Origin: Flavobacteriales bacterium
GTDB taxonomy: Bacteria > Bacteroidota > Bacteroidia > Flavobacteriales > Flavobacteriaceae
Reading direction: 5' to 3'
DNA: 35,075 nt
Assembly (NCBI GenBank): GCA_013205245.1
Contig: JABMNH010000004.1
Coordinates: 1 to 35,075 of the forward strand
A program made the translations under genes and the position numbers. The notes beneath the pieces were generated by a model that saw nothing but the letters and a program-made list of their open reading frames with translations, had not been told where the DNA came from and searched no databases. Positions 1 through 8,610 of this stretch are shown piece after piece; positions within the stretch are counted from its first letter, which is position 1, and each line of letters starts with the position of its first letter.

Positions 1-126
1 TCTAAAATTTTATTGTAATTTGCTTGAAAGTTGTTCATTATATTTATATGTTTGATATTCAAATAAATATACGTCTTTTTTAGACAATTGAACAACTTTT
101 TTTGTTAAATTATAATGCACAACGGG

Positions 127-1152
127 TTAAATAGTTTTAGCCCAAGTATCAATCCAAATAGCGAGCGTTTTAGCCCAATCGTCATTGTCATTTAAACATG
201 GAATTGTATTAAACTGTTCACCGCCATTTTCTAAAAAAGAATGTTTGGCTTCCATGCCGATTTCTTCTAGGGTTTCAAGACAATCTGATACAAAAGCAGG
301 TGTAACTACGGCTAGTTTTTTTAATCCGCTTAAAGCGAAATTCTCTATTGTTTTATCTGTATAAGGTTGTAGCCAAGGGTCGCGTCCTAAGCGAGATTGA
401 AAAGAAACGCTGTAAAATCCTTCTTCTAAATTCAATTTTTTGGCAACCAATTTTGTGGTTTCGTAACATTGATGTCGGTAGCAAAATTCGTGTGCAACCG
501 ATTTGGTTTGACAGCAACTGCCATCTATTTTGCAATGCGATTTTGTAATATCCGATTTTTTGATGTGCCTCTCCGGAACACCGTGATACGAAAATAACAG
601 ATGCTCTGGTTTTAGTTTTTTGAGTGCTGTTTTAACACTTTGACTCAAAACTTCAATATAATCTGCTTTATGATAAAATGCAGGTAAGTGGTTTAAAGTG
701 ATATTTGGGAAATCTTTTTTTATAATTTTTTCTGCTAAAACCACAATGGTTTCGGTTGTGGCCATGGCGAATTGCGGGTAAAGGGGTAGTAGAAATATTT
801 CAGTAACACCTTGAGATGCTAACTTTTCTATACCACTTTTTATAGAAGGATTGCCATAGCGCATGGCCAACTCAACAGGTATTTTGCTATTCTCTTTTAC
901 TTTTTGGTGTAGTTTTTCTGAGAATACAATAAGCGGAGAGCCTTCATCTGTCCAAACTTTTTGATAGGCTTTAGCCGATTTTTTTGGACGTGTGTTTAAA
1001 ATAATACCTTTAACAAGTAAGAGGCGTCCTAAATAATTTATATCGATGACGCGTTCGTCCATTAAAAATTCACCTAAATATTTTTTTACATCTTTAGGTT
1101 GTGGACTGTCTGGTGATCCTAGATTTATGAGTAAAGCTCCTTTTTTAGTCAA
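127..1152 (-). CDS. hemH: Ferrochelatase
   Basis: Inserts Fe2+ into protoporphyrin IX, the last step of protoheme synthesis. The 341-residue protein starts with the family pattern KGALLINLGSPDSP, has the catalytic histidine in SYHGVPERH (His190) and the acidic SDCLETLEEIG motif near residue 290. A cysteine-rich stretch (HC, CC, FC, QC between about 205 and 232) could hold an Fe-S cluster as in some bacterial ferrochelatases; that is inference. The only start that keeps the conserved N-terminus is TTG at 1152-1150, because the next in-frame ATG is 30 codons in. This start lies inside the last codons of araC (8 bp overlap), so translation is probably coupled to araC. Length is normal and the gene looks intact. 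Confidence 0.96.
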   Translation of the reverse strand: MTKKGALLINLGSPDSPQPKDVKKYLGEFLMDERVIDINYLGRLLLVKGIILNTRPKKSAKAYQKVWTDEGSPLIVFSEKLHQKVKENSKIPVELAMRYGNPSIKSGIEKLASQGVTEIFLLPLYPQFAMATTETIVVLAEKIIKKDFPNITLNHLPAFYHKADYIEVLSQSVKTALKKLKPEHLLFSYHGVPERHIKKSDITKSHCKIDGSCCQTKSVAHEFCYRHQCYETTKLVAKKLNLEEGFYSVSFQSRLGRDPWLQPYTDKTIENFALSGLKKLAVVTPAFVSDCLETLEEIGMEAKHSFLENGGEQFNTIPCLNDNDDWAKTLAIWIDTWAKTI

Positions 1153-2044
1153 TTATTTGATTTTTAGTAAGTGCGTATTGCTTAGGTGTAATGCCAAATT
1201 TACGTTTAAAAGCGGCAATAAAATGGGTGGCAGAACTGTATCCTACAATGCTGGCAACCTCGTTAATATTTTGATTATTCAAATCTAATAATTTTCGTGC
1301 ATGTTCCATTTTATAATTTAATAAATAGGTAAATGCAGGCATCCCGTAAAGGTCTTTAAATCCAATTTTAAGTTTTTTTATGTTTAAACCTATGGCTTTT
1401 GATAAACTTTCGAGTGTTGGTGGATTGTTCAAATCTTTAATAAGAATTTCTTTGGCTTTTTTAATTTTTGTAACATCATCAGAATTAGCAACAAACGGAC
1501 ATTGATCTACATTATCGTTAAAAGTTTCGTTAAAATAAAGACTTAATATTTCAAAAACCTTACCACGTACATATAATTTTCGGAAAGAGAGATTTATGGT
1601 ATTGTTTATTAATTGCTCTAAAGAATTGGCAATCTCTGACGAAATTGATTTGGTTTGAAGAATGGTCTGATTGGAGTCGAAATTTTGGATTGGAAAATCA
1701 GCGCTATCAACATCAGAAAATAATTTATGAAAGTGATTCACTTTAAAAAGGATGCCAACTAAAATTGTGTCTGGTTGTAAATCGAAAAAAAGTTTCATGC
1801 TATCCGACTTGAAAAAAGTAAAACACGAGTTATAAGCTTTTAATTCAACACTACAATGTGGCATATTAAAAGCTATTTTTAGAGATCCCTTTAAACAAAA
1901 ATAAAATTGAATATAATTGGCTGATATCTGATATTCCGATTTTATAGGGGTATTGTCCTTATTATTTATAAATAAAACCATTTTTTTTTCAGGGTCATTA
2001 TAAAAACAGGTAGGGTTTTTCGCGCTATTATTGTTATATTTCAT
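1145..2044 (-). CDS. AraC-family transcriptional regulator next to heme genes
   Basis: A 299-residue protein with a C-terminal AraC/XylS double helix-turn-helix (about 200-295; second helix region contains NINEVASIVGYSSATHFIAAFKR, written here only as a landmark by its core VASIVGYSS and the ending FGITPKQYA). The N-terminal 190 residues are a poorly conserved sensing domain with no ligand motif I recognise. It starts with ATG at 2044, diverges from hemA across 177 bp and overlaps hemH by 8 bp. This position makes it a candidate regulator of both arms of the heme cluster, but the ligand (iron, heme or an intermediate) cannot be read from the sequence. Confidence 0.92.
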   Translation of the reverse strand: MKYNNNSAKNPTCFYNDPEKKMVLFINNKDNTPIKSEYQISANYIQFYFCLKGSLKIAFNMPHCSVELKAYNSCFTFFKSDSMKLFFDLQPDTILVGILFKVNHFHKLFSDVDSADFPIQNFDSNQTILQTKSISSEIANSLEQLINNTINLSFRKLYVRGKVFEILSLYFNETFNDNVDQCPFVANSDDVTKIKKAKEILIKDLNNPPTLESLSKAIGLNIKKLKIGFKDLYGMPAFTYLLNYKMEHARKLLDLNNQNINEVASIVGYSSATHFIAAFKRKFGITPKQYALTKNQIID

Positions 2045-2049
2045 GAAAG

Positions 2050-2063
2050 ATGATATTTATCAT
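2050..2063. promoter_or_regulatory. 14-bp palindrome upstream of araC start
   Basis: ATGATA-TT-TATCAT is a perfect inverted repeat 5 bp before the araC ATG. It could be an autoregulatory operator or an RNA hairpin at the ribosome entry site. AT-rich DNA yields such palindromes by chance, so support is weak. Confidence 0.3.
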
Positions 2064-2112
2064 AAATTAATTAAAATATTTTTTATATGCTGTAAATCAG
2101 TATAATTAAATA

Positions 2113-2120
2113 CAAATGTA
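2113..2120 (-). promoter_or_regulatory. Probable araC-hemH promoter, -7 box
   Basis: Reads TACATTTG on the minus strand, an exact match to the Bacteroidota TAnnTTTG -7 element, about 70 bp before the araC start. No clear TTG is found at the usual -33 distance. Confidence 0.4.
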
Positions 2121-2191
2121 CAATAATTATTTTAATTCTTTTGTCGTGATTAATAGTTCTTATAGGGTAACTTTTGTTTTTAATATCATCG

Positions 2192-2199
2192 TAAATTTG
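2192..2199 (+). promoter_or_regulatory. Probable hem operon promoter, -7 box
   Basis: TAAATTTG matches TAnnTTTG and ends 22 bp before the hemA ATG. A TTTTG lies at 2172-2176, only 15 bp upstream, shorter than the usual 19-21 bp, so the -33 element is uncertain. Confidence 0.5.
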
Positions 2200-2221
2200 T
2201 AACATCAAAATTGAATAAATC

Positions 2222-3460
2222 ATGAATGACAATAATTCTTTAAAATTTTATAATATAGGCCTAAGCTATAAAAAAGCCGACGTCGCCACAAGAAGTAAAT
2301 TCAGTATTACGCATGAAAATCAAATCCAGCTTTTAAAAGCTTTAAAAGAGAAAGGAAGCGAAGGGAGTATTGTTATTTCTACTTGTAATCGTATTGAGAT
2401 TTTTGGTTTTGCCAAACACCCTTTTGTACTTATTGAGGAATTGTGCAATTTCTCTGAAGGGAGTGTAGATGAACTTATAAAAGTGTGTCATATTTATAAA
2501 AGTTATCAAGCAATAGATTATGTTTTTAGAATAGCCACAGGTTTAGAAAGTCAAATTTTAGGCGATTATGAAATTGTTGGTCAATTAAAAATAGCCTTTA
2601 AACAAGCCAAAAAAGCAGGCGCTACTAATATGTTTTTAGAGCGTCTTTTTAATGCTGCTTTACACGCCAGCAAGCAAGTTAAAAACAAAACCAAGTTAAG
2701 CTCTGGCACAACCACTGTTTCTTATGCTGCCATTCAGTATTTACAAGACAATGCCTCTCAAATTGATGCTCAAAAAGTCGTTTTATATGGTTTAGGCGAT
2801 ATAGGGAAACACACCGCTTTAAATATTAAAGAATATGTTAAGGTCGATAATGTGGTTTTGGTTAACCGTACTTTTGAAAAGGCTGCGCAATTTGCAGAAC
2901 AATTTCAATTAAAAGCTCAAAAGGAGGGAAATCTTAAAGAAGAACTAGAAACAACCGATTTGCTTATTGTTGCCACAGGATCTAGCAAGCCTACAATAAC
3001 AAAAGATTTAATCTCAAAAACTAAAAAATTGACAATATTAGATTTGTCTATTCCAAGTAATGTTGATGTTGCCTTAGGTGAATATGGAAATATTACATTG
3101 GTTAATGTTGATGAATTATCAAAAATAACCGATAATACCATAGCCGTAAGACAAAGCCAAATTCCATTGGCCGAAGCTATTATTGAAGAAAATAAAAAAG
3201 ACCTTTTAGAATGGGTTGAAGGAAGAAAACACACACCAGCCTTAGCCGAATTAAAGAAATCTCTTGAAGTGCTTCAGGTAGAAGGCATAAGTTATTTTAA
3301 AAAGAAAGATCCTGATTTTAACTGCGGTCAAGCCGAATTAATAACTTCTCATATCATTCAAAAAATAACAACTAAATTTGCCAAACATTTAAAAAGCGAA
3401 GAAACTCAAATTGGAAGCAGTATTGAGTTGATTCGTCAAATTTTTGAAGTAGAAGCTTAA
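2222..3460 (+). CDS. hemA: Glutamyl-tRNA reductase
   Basis: Reduces glutamyl-tRNA(Glu) with NADPH to glutamate-1-semialdehyde, the first committed step of the C5 heme pathway. The catalytic cysteine is Cys55 in ISTCNRIEIFG. The substrate domain continues with LESQILGDYEIVGQLK, the NADPH-binding Rossmann motif is GLGDIG at 190-195, and the C-terminal dimerisation helices follow (about 310-412). The length of 412 is normal for the family. It is the first gene of the rightward heme operon and ends 2 bp before hemCD. Its product feeds HemL, encoded three genes downstream. Confidence 0.97.
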   Translation: MNDNNSLKFYNIGLSYKKADVATRSKFSITHENQIQLLKALKEKGSEGSIVISTCNRIEIFGFAKHPFVLIEELCNFSEGSVDELIKVCHIYKSYQAIDYVFRIATGLESQILGDYEIVGQLKIAFKQAKKAGATNMFLERLFNAALHASKQVKNKTKLSSGTTTVSYAAIQYLQDNASQIDAQKVVLYGLGDIGKHTALNIKEYVKVDNVVLVNRTFEKAAQFAEQFQLKAQKEGNLKEELETTDLLIVATGSSKPTITKDLISKTKKLTILDLSIPSNVDVALGEYGNITLVNVDELSKITDNTIAVRQSQIPLAEAIIEENKKDLLEWVEGRKHTPALAELKKSLEVLQVEGISYFKKKDPDFNCGQAELITSHIIQKITTKFAKHLKSEETQIGSSIELIRQIFEVEA

Positions 3461-3462
3461 TC

Positions 3463-5064
3463 ATGAAAGAGACTATTATTAGAATAGGCACACGCTCAAG
3501 CGAATTGGCGATGTGGCAGGCAAACTTAGTACAATCACAATTATTAGCGCTTGGTTATAAAAGCGAAATTATTAAAATAGACTCCAAAGGAGATGCTGTT
3601 TTAGACAAACCTCTATACGAGTTAGGTATTGTGGGTGTTTTTACACGAAATCTAGATATCGCCATGCTCAATGGCAAAATTGATATTGCCGTACATTCAT
3701 TAAAAGATGTACCAACAGTATTGCCAAAAGGTATTGTTCAAGCCGCAGTTTTAGAACGCGCCAGTTATAGCGATATTATTGTTTGGAAAGGCAATACAGA
3801 ATTTATGTCAAGCCAAAAAGCCACTATTGCCACAGGTAGCTTACGCCGAAAAGCACAGTGGTTAAACAGATATCCAGAACATACTATTGTTGGTTTGCGG
3901 GGCAATGTAAATACCCGTTTAAAAAAATTAGAAGATAATAATTGGGATGGCGCCATATTTGCCGCTGCAGGTTTAGAACGCATTAAAAAATTACCATCAG
4001 ATCATGTAAAATTAGGATGGATGATTCCTGCACCTGCACAGGGCGTTGTTATGATTACGGCTTTATGTAAAGATACTGATGTCTTAGAAATTTGTAAACT
4101 TTTAAATCACGAAGAGTCAGAAATTTGCTCAACAATTGAACGTGAATTTCTAAACACGCTCGAAGGCGGATGTACAGCGCCAATTGGCGCTTTGGCAAAG
4201 ATTAAAGAAGACGAAGATAATGAAAAAGAGCTTAGTTTTACAGGTGTTTTATGTAGTTTAGATGGCAAACTAAAAATTGAAGTTGAAAAGACAGTCAAAC
4301 TAAAAGATGCCTTAGGATTAGGAAGATTATGCGCTAAAGAACTGTTGTCTAAAGGCGGTCAGAAACTGTTGTTAAAAGAAGGGATTGTAGAGAATCACGA
4401 GTATAAAGTCTTTTCAACAAGAGAATTATCTTCAGAGCAAACCGACTTATTTTCTGAAAAAATAAAATTACATTCATCAGATTTTATCAGATCTAAATAC
4501 AACCGTTTAAAACCAAGTCTTGTAAAAAAAACCTTTAAACATGTTGTCATTACAAGTCAAAATGGGGTGTTTGCATTGCTTCATAACTTTGGTTCAGAAG
4601 AATTGCAATTCGAGAATATTTATTGTGTAGGTGTTCGTACAAAACTTTTGATAGAAAAGAAACTAGGTAAAGTGATACACGCCGAAAATTCGGCAGAAAA
4701 ATTAGCCGACTTTTTAGTCGAAAATATAAAAGATGACGAAGAAATCACCTATTTCTGTAGCGATATTCGCAGAGATGCCTTGCCAAAGAAACTTACAGAC
4801 AATAATAAGACACTTATAGAAGTAGAGGCTTATGCTACACAAAACACACCGAGCACATTGAACGAAGTGTTTGATGGCGTTTTGTTTTTTAGTCCATCGG
4901 CTATTGAGAGTTATTTATCGGTTAACAACACCACAGATGTTACTGCTTTTTGTATTGGAGGAACCACTGCAGAAACAGCAAAAGGTCATTTTAAAAATTT
5001 AAAAATCGCTCAAACACCAACTGTAGAAAAAGTGATAGAATTGGTTAACGAAACATTAAAATAA
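3463..5064 (+). CDS. hemCD: Fused hydroxymethylbilane synthase / uroporphyrinogen-III synthase
   Basis: A 533-residue bifunctional protein. Residues 1 to about 310 are porphobilinogen deaminase (HemC): IGTRSSELAMWQA at the start, HSLKDVPT, ATGSLRRKAQW, and the cofactor-attachment cysteine Cys237 in EGGCTAPIGA. Residues about 330-533 match uroporphyrinogen-III synthase (HemD), a poorly conserved family recognised here by VVITSQNGV, the repeated alpha/beta pattern, VLFFSPSAIESY and CIGGTTAETAKG. There is no internal stop or frame change between the halves. Together they turn four porphobilinogens into uroporphyrinogen III, and fusion would hand the unstable hydroxymethylbilane directly to HemD. 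It starts 2 bp after hemA, implying co-transcription. Confidence 0.94.
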   Translation: MKETIIRIGTRSSELAMWQANLVQSQLLALGYKSEIIKIDSKGDAVLDKPLYELGIVGVFTRNLDIAMLNGKIDIAVHSLKDVPTVLPKGIVQAAVLERASYSDIIVWKGNTEFMSSQKATIATGSLRRKAQWLNRYPEHTIVGLRGNVNTRLKKLEDNNWDGAIFAAAGLERIKKLPSDHVKLGWMIPAPAQGVVMITALCKDTDVLEICKLLNHEESEICSTIEREFLNTLEGGCTAPIGALAKIKEDEDNEKELSFTGVLCSLDGKLKIEVEKTVKLKDALGLGRLCAKELLSKGGQKLLLKEGIVENHEYKVFSTRELSSEQTDLFSEKIKLHSSDFIRSKYNRLKPSLVKKTFKHVVITSQNGVFALLHNFGSEELQFENIYCVGVRTKLLIEKKLGKVIHAENSAEKLADFLVENIKDDEEITYFCSDIRRDALPKKLTDNNKTLIEVEAYATQNTPSTLNEVFDGVLFFSPSAIESYLSVNNTTDVTAFCIGGTTAETAKGHFKNLKIAQTPTVEKVIELVNETLK

Positions 5065-5069
5065 TTAAG

Positions 5070-5138
5070 GTCATATTGAGCGCAGTCGAAATATCTTTAG
5101 ATACATGCCTGTAGATTCTTCGCTTTGCTCAGAATGAC
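5070..5138. repeat. REP-like intergenic hairpin element (paired copies)
   Basis: Two oppositely oriented GTCA-type units lie in the hemCD-hemB gap. The left unit has arms ATATT (5073-5077) and AATAT (5090-5094) around the loop GAGCGCAGTCGA. The right unit, read on the minus strand from 5138, has arms ATTCT and AGAAT around GAGCAAAGCGA. Similar units lie at 6134, 19562 and 21993. Confidence 0.75.
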
Positions 5139-5163
5139 AAAATTAATAAAAACATAAAAATTT

Positions 5164-6129
5164 ATGTTCAGAACAAGAAGATTACGCGCCACAGGAAATA
5201 TAAGACGCTTGGTACGTGAAACAAAATTAAGTATAGACGATTTTATTTACCCTCTTTTTATTGAAGAAGGTGAAAATATTGCCAAAGAAATAGTGTCTAT
5301 GCCAGGTATTAAACGTTATTCTATTGATCGTATTGACGAAGAATTAGACGAAGTTGTGGGCTTAAATATTCCTGCTGTTTTATTGTTTGGCATTCCATCC
5401 GAAAAAGATGATAGTGGTACAGAAACGTGGAATGACGATGGTATTATCCAAAAAGCCATCAGACACATCAAACAAAAATATCCCGATTTATATGTGATTA
5501 CCGATGTGTGTTTTTGCGAATACACCAGCCATGGTCATTGCGGCATTATCCACAATAATGATGTAGATAATGATGCCACGTTGCCAAACATAGCCAAACA
5601 GGTTATTTCTCATGTAAAGGCTGGCGCCGATATGGTTGCCCCTTCTGGCATGATGGATGGCACTATTGAAACTATTCGCGAAGCTCTTGATGCTAACGGA
5701 TATTACAACATACCAATTATGGCATATTCTGTAAAATATGCCTCTGCATATTACGGACCATTTAGAGATGCTGCCGATTCTGCACCTGCTTTTGGCGACA
5801 GACGCACCTATCAAATGGATCCAGCAAATAGGAGAGAAGCAATGATTGAAGCCAGTTATGACGATTTAGAAGGTGCCGATATTTTGATGGTAAAACCAGC
5901 TTTATCTTATTTAGATATTATTAGAGACACCAAAGAAAATACCGAAAAACCAGTAGCTTGTTACAATGTATCTGGCGAATATGCCATGATAAAAGCTGCT
6001 GCTCAAAATGGCTGGATTGACGGCGAACGTGTGATGATGGAAACCTTGTTGTCTATGAAACGCGCTGGTGCAGATATCATTATTTCGTATTTCGCCAAAG
6101 AAGTGGCTAAGGTTTTAGCTAGACAATAA
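5164..6129 (+). CDS. hemB: Delta-aminolevulinic acid dehydratase (porphobilinogen synthase)
   Basis: Condenses two 5-aminolevulinate molecules to porphobilinogen in the cytoplasm. The 321-residue protein has both Schiff-base lysines: Lys191 in [17 protein letters not shown] and Lys244 in [10 protein letters not shown]. The three-cysteine zinc site is complete (Cys116, Cys118, Cys126 in [14 protein letters not shown]), so this is the Zn-dependent type rather than the Mg-only aspartate type. [17 protein letters not shown] and [12 protein letters not shown] are also family patterns. It lies 99 bp after hemCD with a REP-like element between, and 90 bp before hemL. Confidence 0.97.
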   Translation: MFRTRRLRATGNIRRLVRETKLSIDDFIYPLFIEEGENIAKEIVSMPGIKRYSIDRIDEELDEVVGLNIPAVLLFGIPSEKDDSGTETWNDDGIIQKAIRHIKQKYPDLYVITDVCFCEYTSHGHCGIIHNNDVDNDATLPNIAKQVISHVKAGADMVAPSGMMDGTIETIREALDANGYYNIPIMAYSVKYASAYYGPFRDAADSAPAFGDRRTYQMDPANRREAMIEASYDDLEGADILMVKPALSYLDIIRDTKENTEKPVACYNVSGEYAMIKAAAQNGWIDGERVMMETLLSMKRAGADIIISYFAKEVAKVLARQ

Positions 6130-6133
6130 TTTA

Positions 6134-6167
6134 AGTGTCACCCTGAGCGCAGTCGAAGGGTCACACT
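6134..6167. repeat. REP-like intergenic hairpin element
   Basis: Arms ACCCT (6140-6144) and AGGGT (6057+ offset: 6057 is not used; arm at 6157-6161) enclose the loop GAGCGCAGTCGA. The stem extends past one C.C mismatch with GTGT/ACAC-type pairing (AGTGT at 6134-6138, ACACT at 6163-6167). It lies just after the hemB stop codon and might weakly terminate or process the hem transcript. Confidence 0.7.
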
Positions 6168-6182
6168 GATATTTTAAATAAT

Positions 6183-6219
6183 TACTTGATACCAGTTACC
6201 AGATACTAAATACCAGAAA
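6183..6219. repeat. Degenerate TACCAGATACT-type spacer repeat
   Basis: The 37 bp before hemL consist of repeated TACTTGATACC, AGTTACC, AGATACT and AAATACC words. The word TATCTGGTA is shared, on the opposite strand, with the tandem repeat at 19451-19525, so both look like one low-complexity repeat family. Confidence 0.5.
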
Positions 6220-7515
6220 ATGGACTTTAAAAAATCACAAAAACTATATAAAAAAGGATTGGTTCATATGGTGGGCGCCGTAAATTCTCCTGTGCGTGCA
6301 TTTGCATCGGTAGGCGGAAATCCTTTGTTTATCAAAAAAGCAAAAGGCAGTCAAATTATTGATGTAGATAATAACAAATATGTCGATTTAGTATTGTCTT
6401 ATGGTCCTATGATTTTAGGACACAGACATAATAAAGTGCAAAAAGCCATCCATAAAGCATTGAAAAATGGCTATACTTTTGGGGCGAGTACAGAAAATGA
6501 AATAAAATTAGCAGAAATAGTTTGCGATGCTTTCCCAGAAATGGATAAAGTACGTTTTGTAAGCTCCGGAACAGAAGCTGTGTTGAGTGCAATCCGTTTG
6601 GCACGTGCTTTTACAGGACATGATAAATTGATAAAATTTGCAGGTTGTTACCACGGTCATTCCGATGCTTTATTGGTAGCGGCAGGTTCTGGTTTAGCGA
6701 CTTTGAGTATTCCTGGATCTAAGGGAGTACCGAATGATGCTGTTAAAAACACCTTGATTGCCGAATACAACAATTTAGATAGTGTTAAAAAACATATTGA
6801 TGAGCACAAAGATATTGCAGCCATTATTATTGAACCGATTGGCGGTAATATGGGTGTGGTTTTACCACAAGATAATTTTCTAAAAGATTTACACGAATTG
6901 GCAAAAGCACATGGTATTTTGCTTATCGCTGATGAGGTTATGACAGGATTCCGTTCTAAGTTTGGTGGCGCGCAAGAATTGTTAGGCGTAACTGCAGACA
7001 TTACCTGTTTGGGTAAAGTTGTGGGTGGTGGATTCCCTGTAGGTGCTTATGGTGCACGGAATGAAATCATGGAAATGGTGTCGCCTTTGGGACCAATGTA
7101 TCAAGCAGGTACTTTATCTGGTAATCCTATTGCGATGGCTTCTGGAATTGCGACTTTACGCGAGTTAAAACGTCAAGATCCATACGCCGAATTTAATAAA
7201 GTGGGCGAACGTTTAAAAGCGGCCATGTTATTTGCGGCTTCCGAAAATAATGTTGATTTAAAAGTGAACCGTTTTGGCTCGATGATTAATCCATTTTTTA
7301 CAAAAACAGAGGTTGTCGATTTTAAAACAGCCCAAACCAGTGATACCAAGAAATTCGGCATCTTCTTTTGGGAAATGATTAAAAATGGTGTGTTTTTACC
7401 ACCATCACAATTCGAAGCTTGGTTTTTGTCATCCGCTTTAAGCGAAGAAGATATTCAGAAAATAGAAAAAGCAATTCAAGTGGCGATGAAAGCGGTAGCA
7501 AGTTATAATAAATAA
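6220..7515 (+). CDS. hemL: Glutamate-1-semialdehyde 2,1-aminomutase
   Basis: PLP enzyme that isomerises glutamate-1-semialdehyde from HemA to 5-aminolevulinate. The 431-residue class-III aminotransferase fold is complete: substrate segment NSPVRAF near residue 22, SSGTEAVLSAIRLARA, CYHGHSDALL, the cofactor aspartate in LIADEVMTGFR, and the PLP lysine Lys266 in CLGKVVGGGFPVGAYG. The ending GVFLPPSQFEAWFLSSALS is typical. Length is normal. It lies in the rightward hem operon, 90 bp after hemB and 47 bp before hemE. Confidence 0.97.
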   Translation: MDFKKSQKLYKKGLVHMVGAVNSPVRAFASVGGNPLFIKKAKGSQIIDVDNNKYVDLVLSYGPMILGHRHNKVQKAIHKALKNGYTFGASTENEIKLAEIVCDAFPEMDKVRFVSSGTEAVLSAIRLARAFTGHDKLIKFAGCYHGHSDALLVAAGSGLATLSIPGSKGVPNDAVKNTLIAEYNNLDSVKKHIDEHKDIAAIIIEPIGGNMGVVLPQDNFLKDLHELAKAHGILLIADEVMTGFRSKFGGAQELLGVTADITCLGKVVGGGFPVGAYGARNEIMEMVSPLGPMYQAGTLSGNPIAMASGIATLRELKRQDPYAEFNKVGERLKAAMLFAASENNVDLKVNRFGSMINPFFTKTEVVDFKTAQTSDTKKFGIFFWEMIKNGVFLPPSQFEAWFLSSALSEEDIQKIEKAIQVAMKAVASYNK

Positions 7516-7562
7516 AATTAAAAAAAGCTAAAAGCCAAATAGCCAACAGCTAAAAACCAGAT

Positions 7563-8585
7563 ATGATAAAAAACGATTTATATTTAAGAGCCTTAAAAGG
7601 CGAAATAGTGGAACGTCCACCAGTGTGGATGATGCGCCAAGCAGGTAGATTCTTACCAGATTTTCGCGCTTTACGCGATAAATACGACTTCTTTACACGT
7701 TGTCAAACACCAGAATTAGCCACAGAAATTACCATTATGCCTGTAAAACAAGTAGGTGTTGATGCCGCAATTTTGTTTTCGGATATTTTGGTGATTCCGC
7801 AAGCTATGGGTATTGAAGTGCAAATGAAACCTAATTTTGGTCCTTATATTCCAAATCCTATTCGCACACAAAAAGATGTAGATGCTATTGTTTTGCCAGA
7901 TGTGAATCACGAATTAAAATATGTGATGGACGCCATAAAAATGACCAAACAAGAGCTCAATAACGAAGTGCCTTTGATTGGTTTTGCTGGATCTCCATGG
8001 ACAATTTTATGTTATATCGTACAAGGACAGGGTTCTAAAACCTATGATAAAACAAAGGAATTCTGTTTTACAAATCCTGTTGCGGCACATCAAATGTTAC
8101 AAAAAGTGACCGATACCACCATTGCCTATTTACGTGCAAAAGTAAAAGCTGGTGTAGATGCTGTTCAGATATTCGATTCTTGGGGAGGTATGTTATCGCC
8201 TGTTGATTATCAAGAATTTTCTTGGTTCTATATCAATCAGATTATAGAAGCTTTAAAGGATGAAACACATGTGATTGCTTTTGCTAAAGGATGTTGGTAT
8301 GCGCTTGAAGATATGAGTAAATCTAACGCTTCAGCTCTAGGTGTAGATTGGACAGTTGATCCTAAATTGGCTAGAAAATTGACCAATGGTAAAACTTTGC
8401 AAGGAAATATGGATCCAGCGCGTTTGTTATCGCCAATTCCAGAAATAAAAAAAATGACCAAAACGATGATAGATGCTTTTGGAAAAGATAATTATATTGT
8501 TAATTTGGGTCATGGTATTTTACCAAATACCCCAGTTGATCATGCCAAGGCATTTATTGAAACGGTTAAAGAGTACGGAATTTAG
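7563..8585 (+). CDS. hemE: Uroporphyrinogen decarboxylase
   Basis: Removes four carboxyl groups from uroporphyrinogen III to give coproporphyrinogen III, without a cofactor. The 340-residue protein begins with the signature [18 protein letters not shown] (residues about 18-35; conserved Arg and Gln for substrate binding), has the catalytic-region aspartate in [49 protein letters not shown] and the final [11 protein letters not shown]. Length is normal and the gene is intact. It follows hemL by 47 bp of repetitive AGCTAAAA/AGCC spacer and precedes hemN by 25 bp, so it is probably co-transcribed with both. Confidence 0.97.
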   Translation: MIKNDLYLRALKGEIVERPPVWMMRQAGRFLPDFRALRDKYDFFTRCQTPELATEITIMPVKQVGVDAAILFSDILVIPQAMGIEVQMKPNFGPYIPNPIRTQKDVDAIVLPDVNHELKYVMDAIKMTKQELNNEVPLIGFAGSPWTILCYIVQGQGSKTYDKTKEFCFTNPVAAHQMLQKVTDTTIAYLRAKVKAGVDAVQIFDSWGGMLSPVDYQEFSWFYINQIIEALKDETHVIAFAKGCWYALEDMSKSNASALGVDWTVDPKLARKLTNGKTLQGNMDPARLLSPIPEIKKMTKTMIDAFGKDNYIVNLGHGILPNTPVDHAKAFIETVKEYGI

Positions 8586-8610
8586 TACTTAAAACTTAAA
8601 ACTAATCAAA

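Noticed and set aside
1-126. Possible 3' end of another gene downstream of hemH
   Set aside because: No coding pattern or clear terminator can be read in these 126 bases.
7516-7562. Repetitive AGCTAAAA/AGCC spacer before hemE as a regulatory element
   Set aside because: It looks like low-complexity spacer; no stable hairpin or promoter motif is visible.
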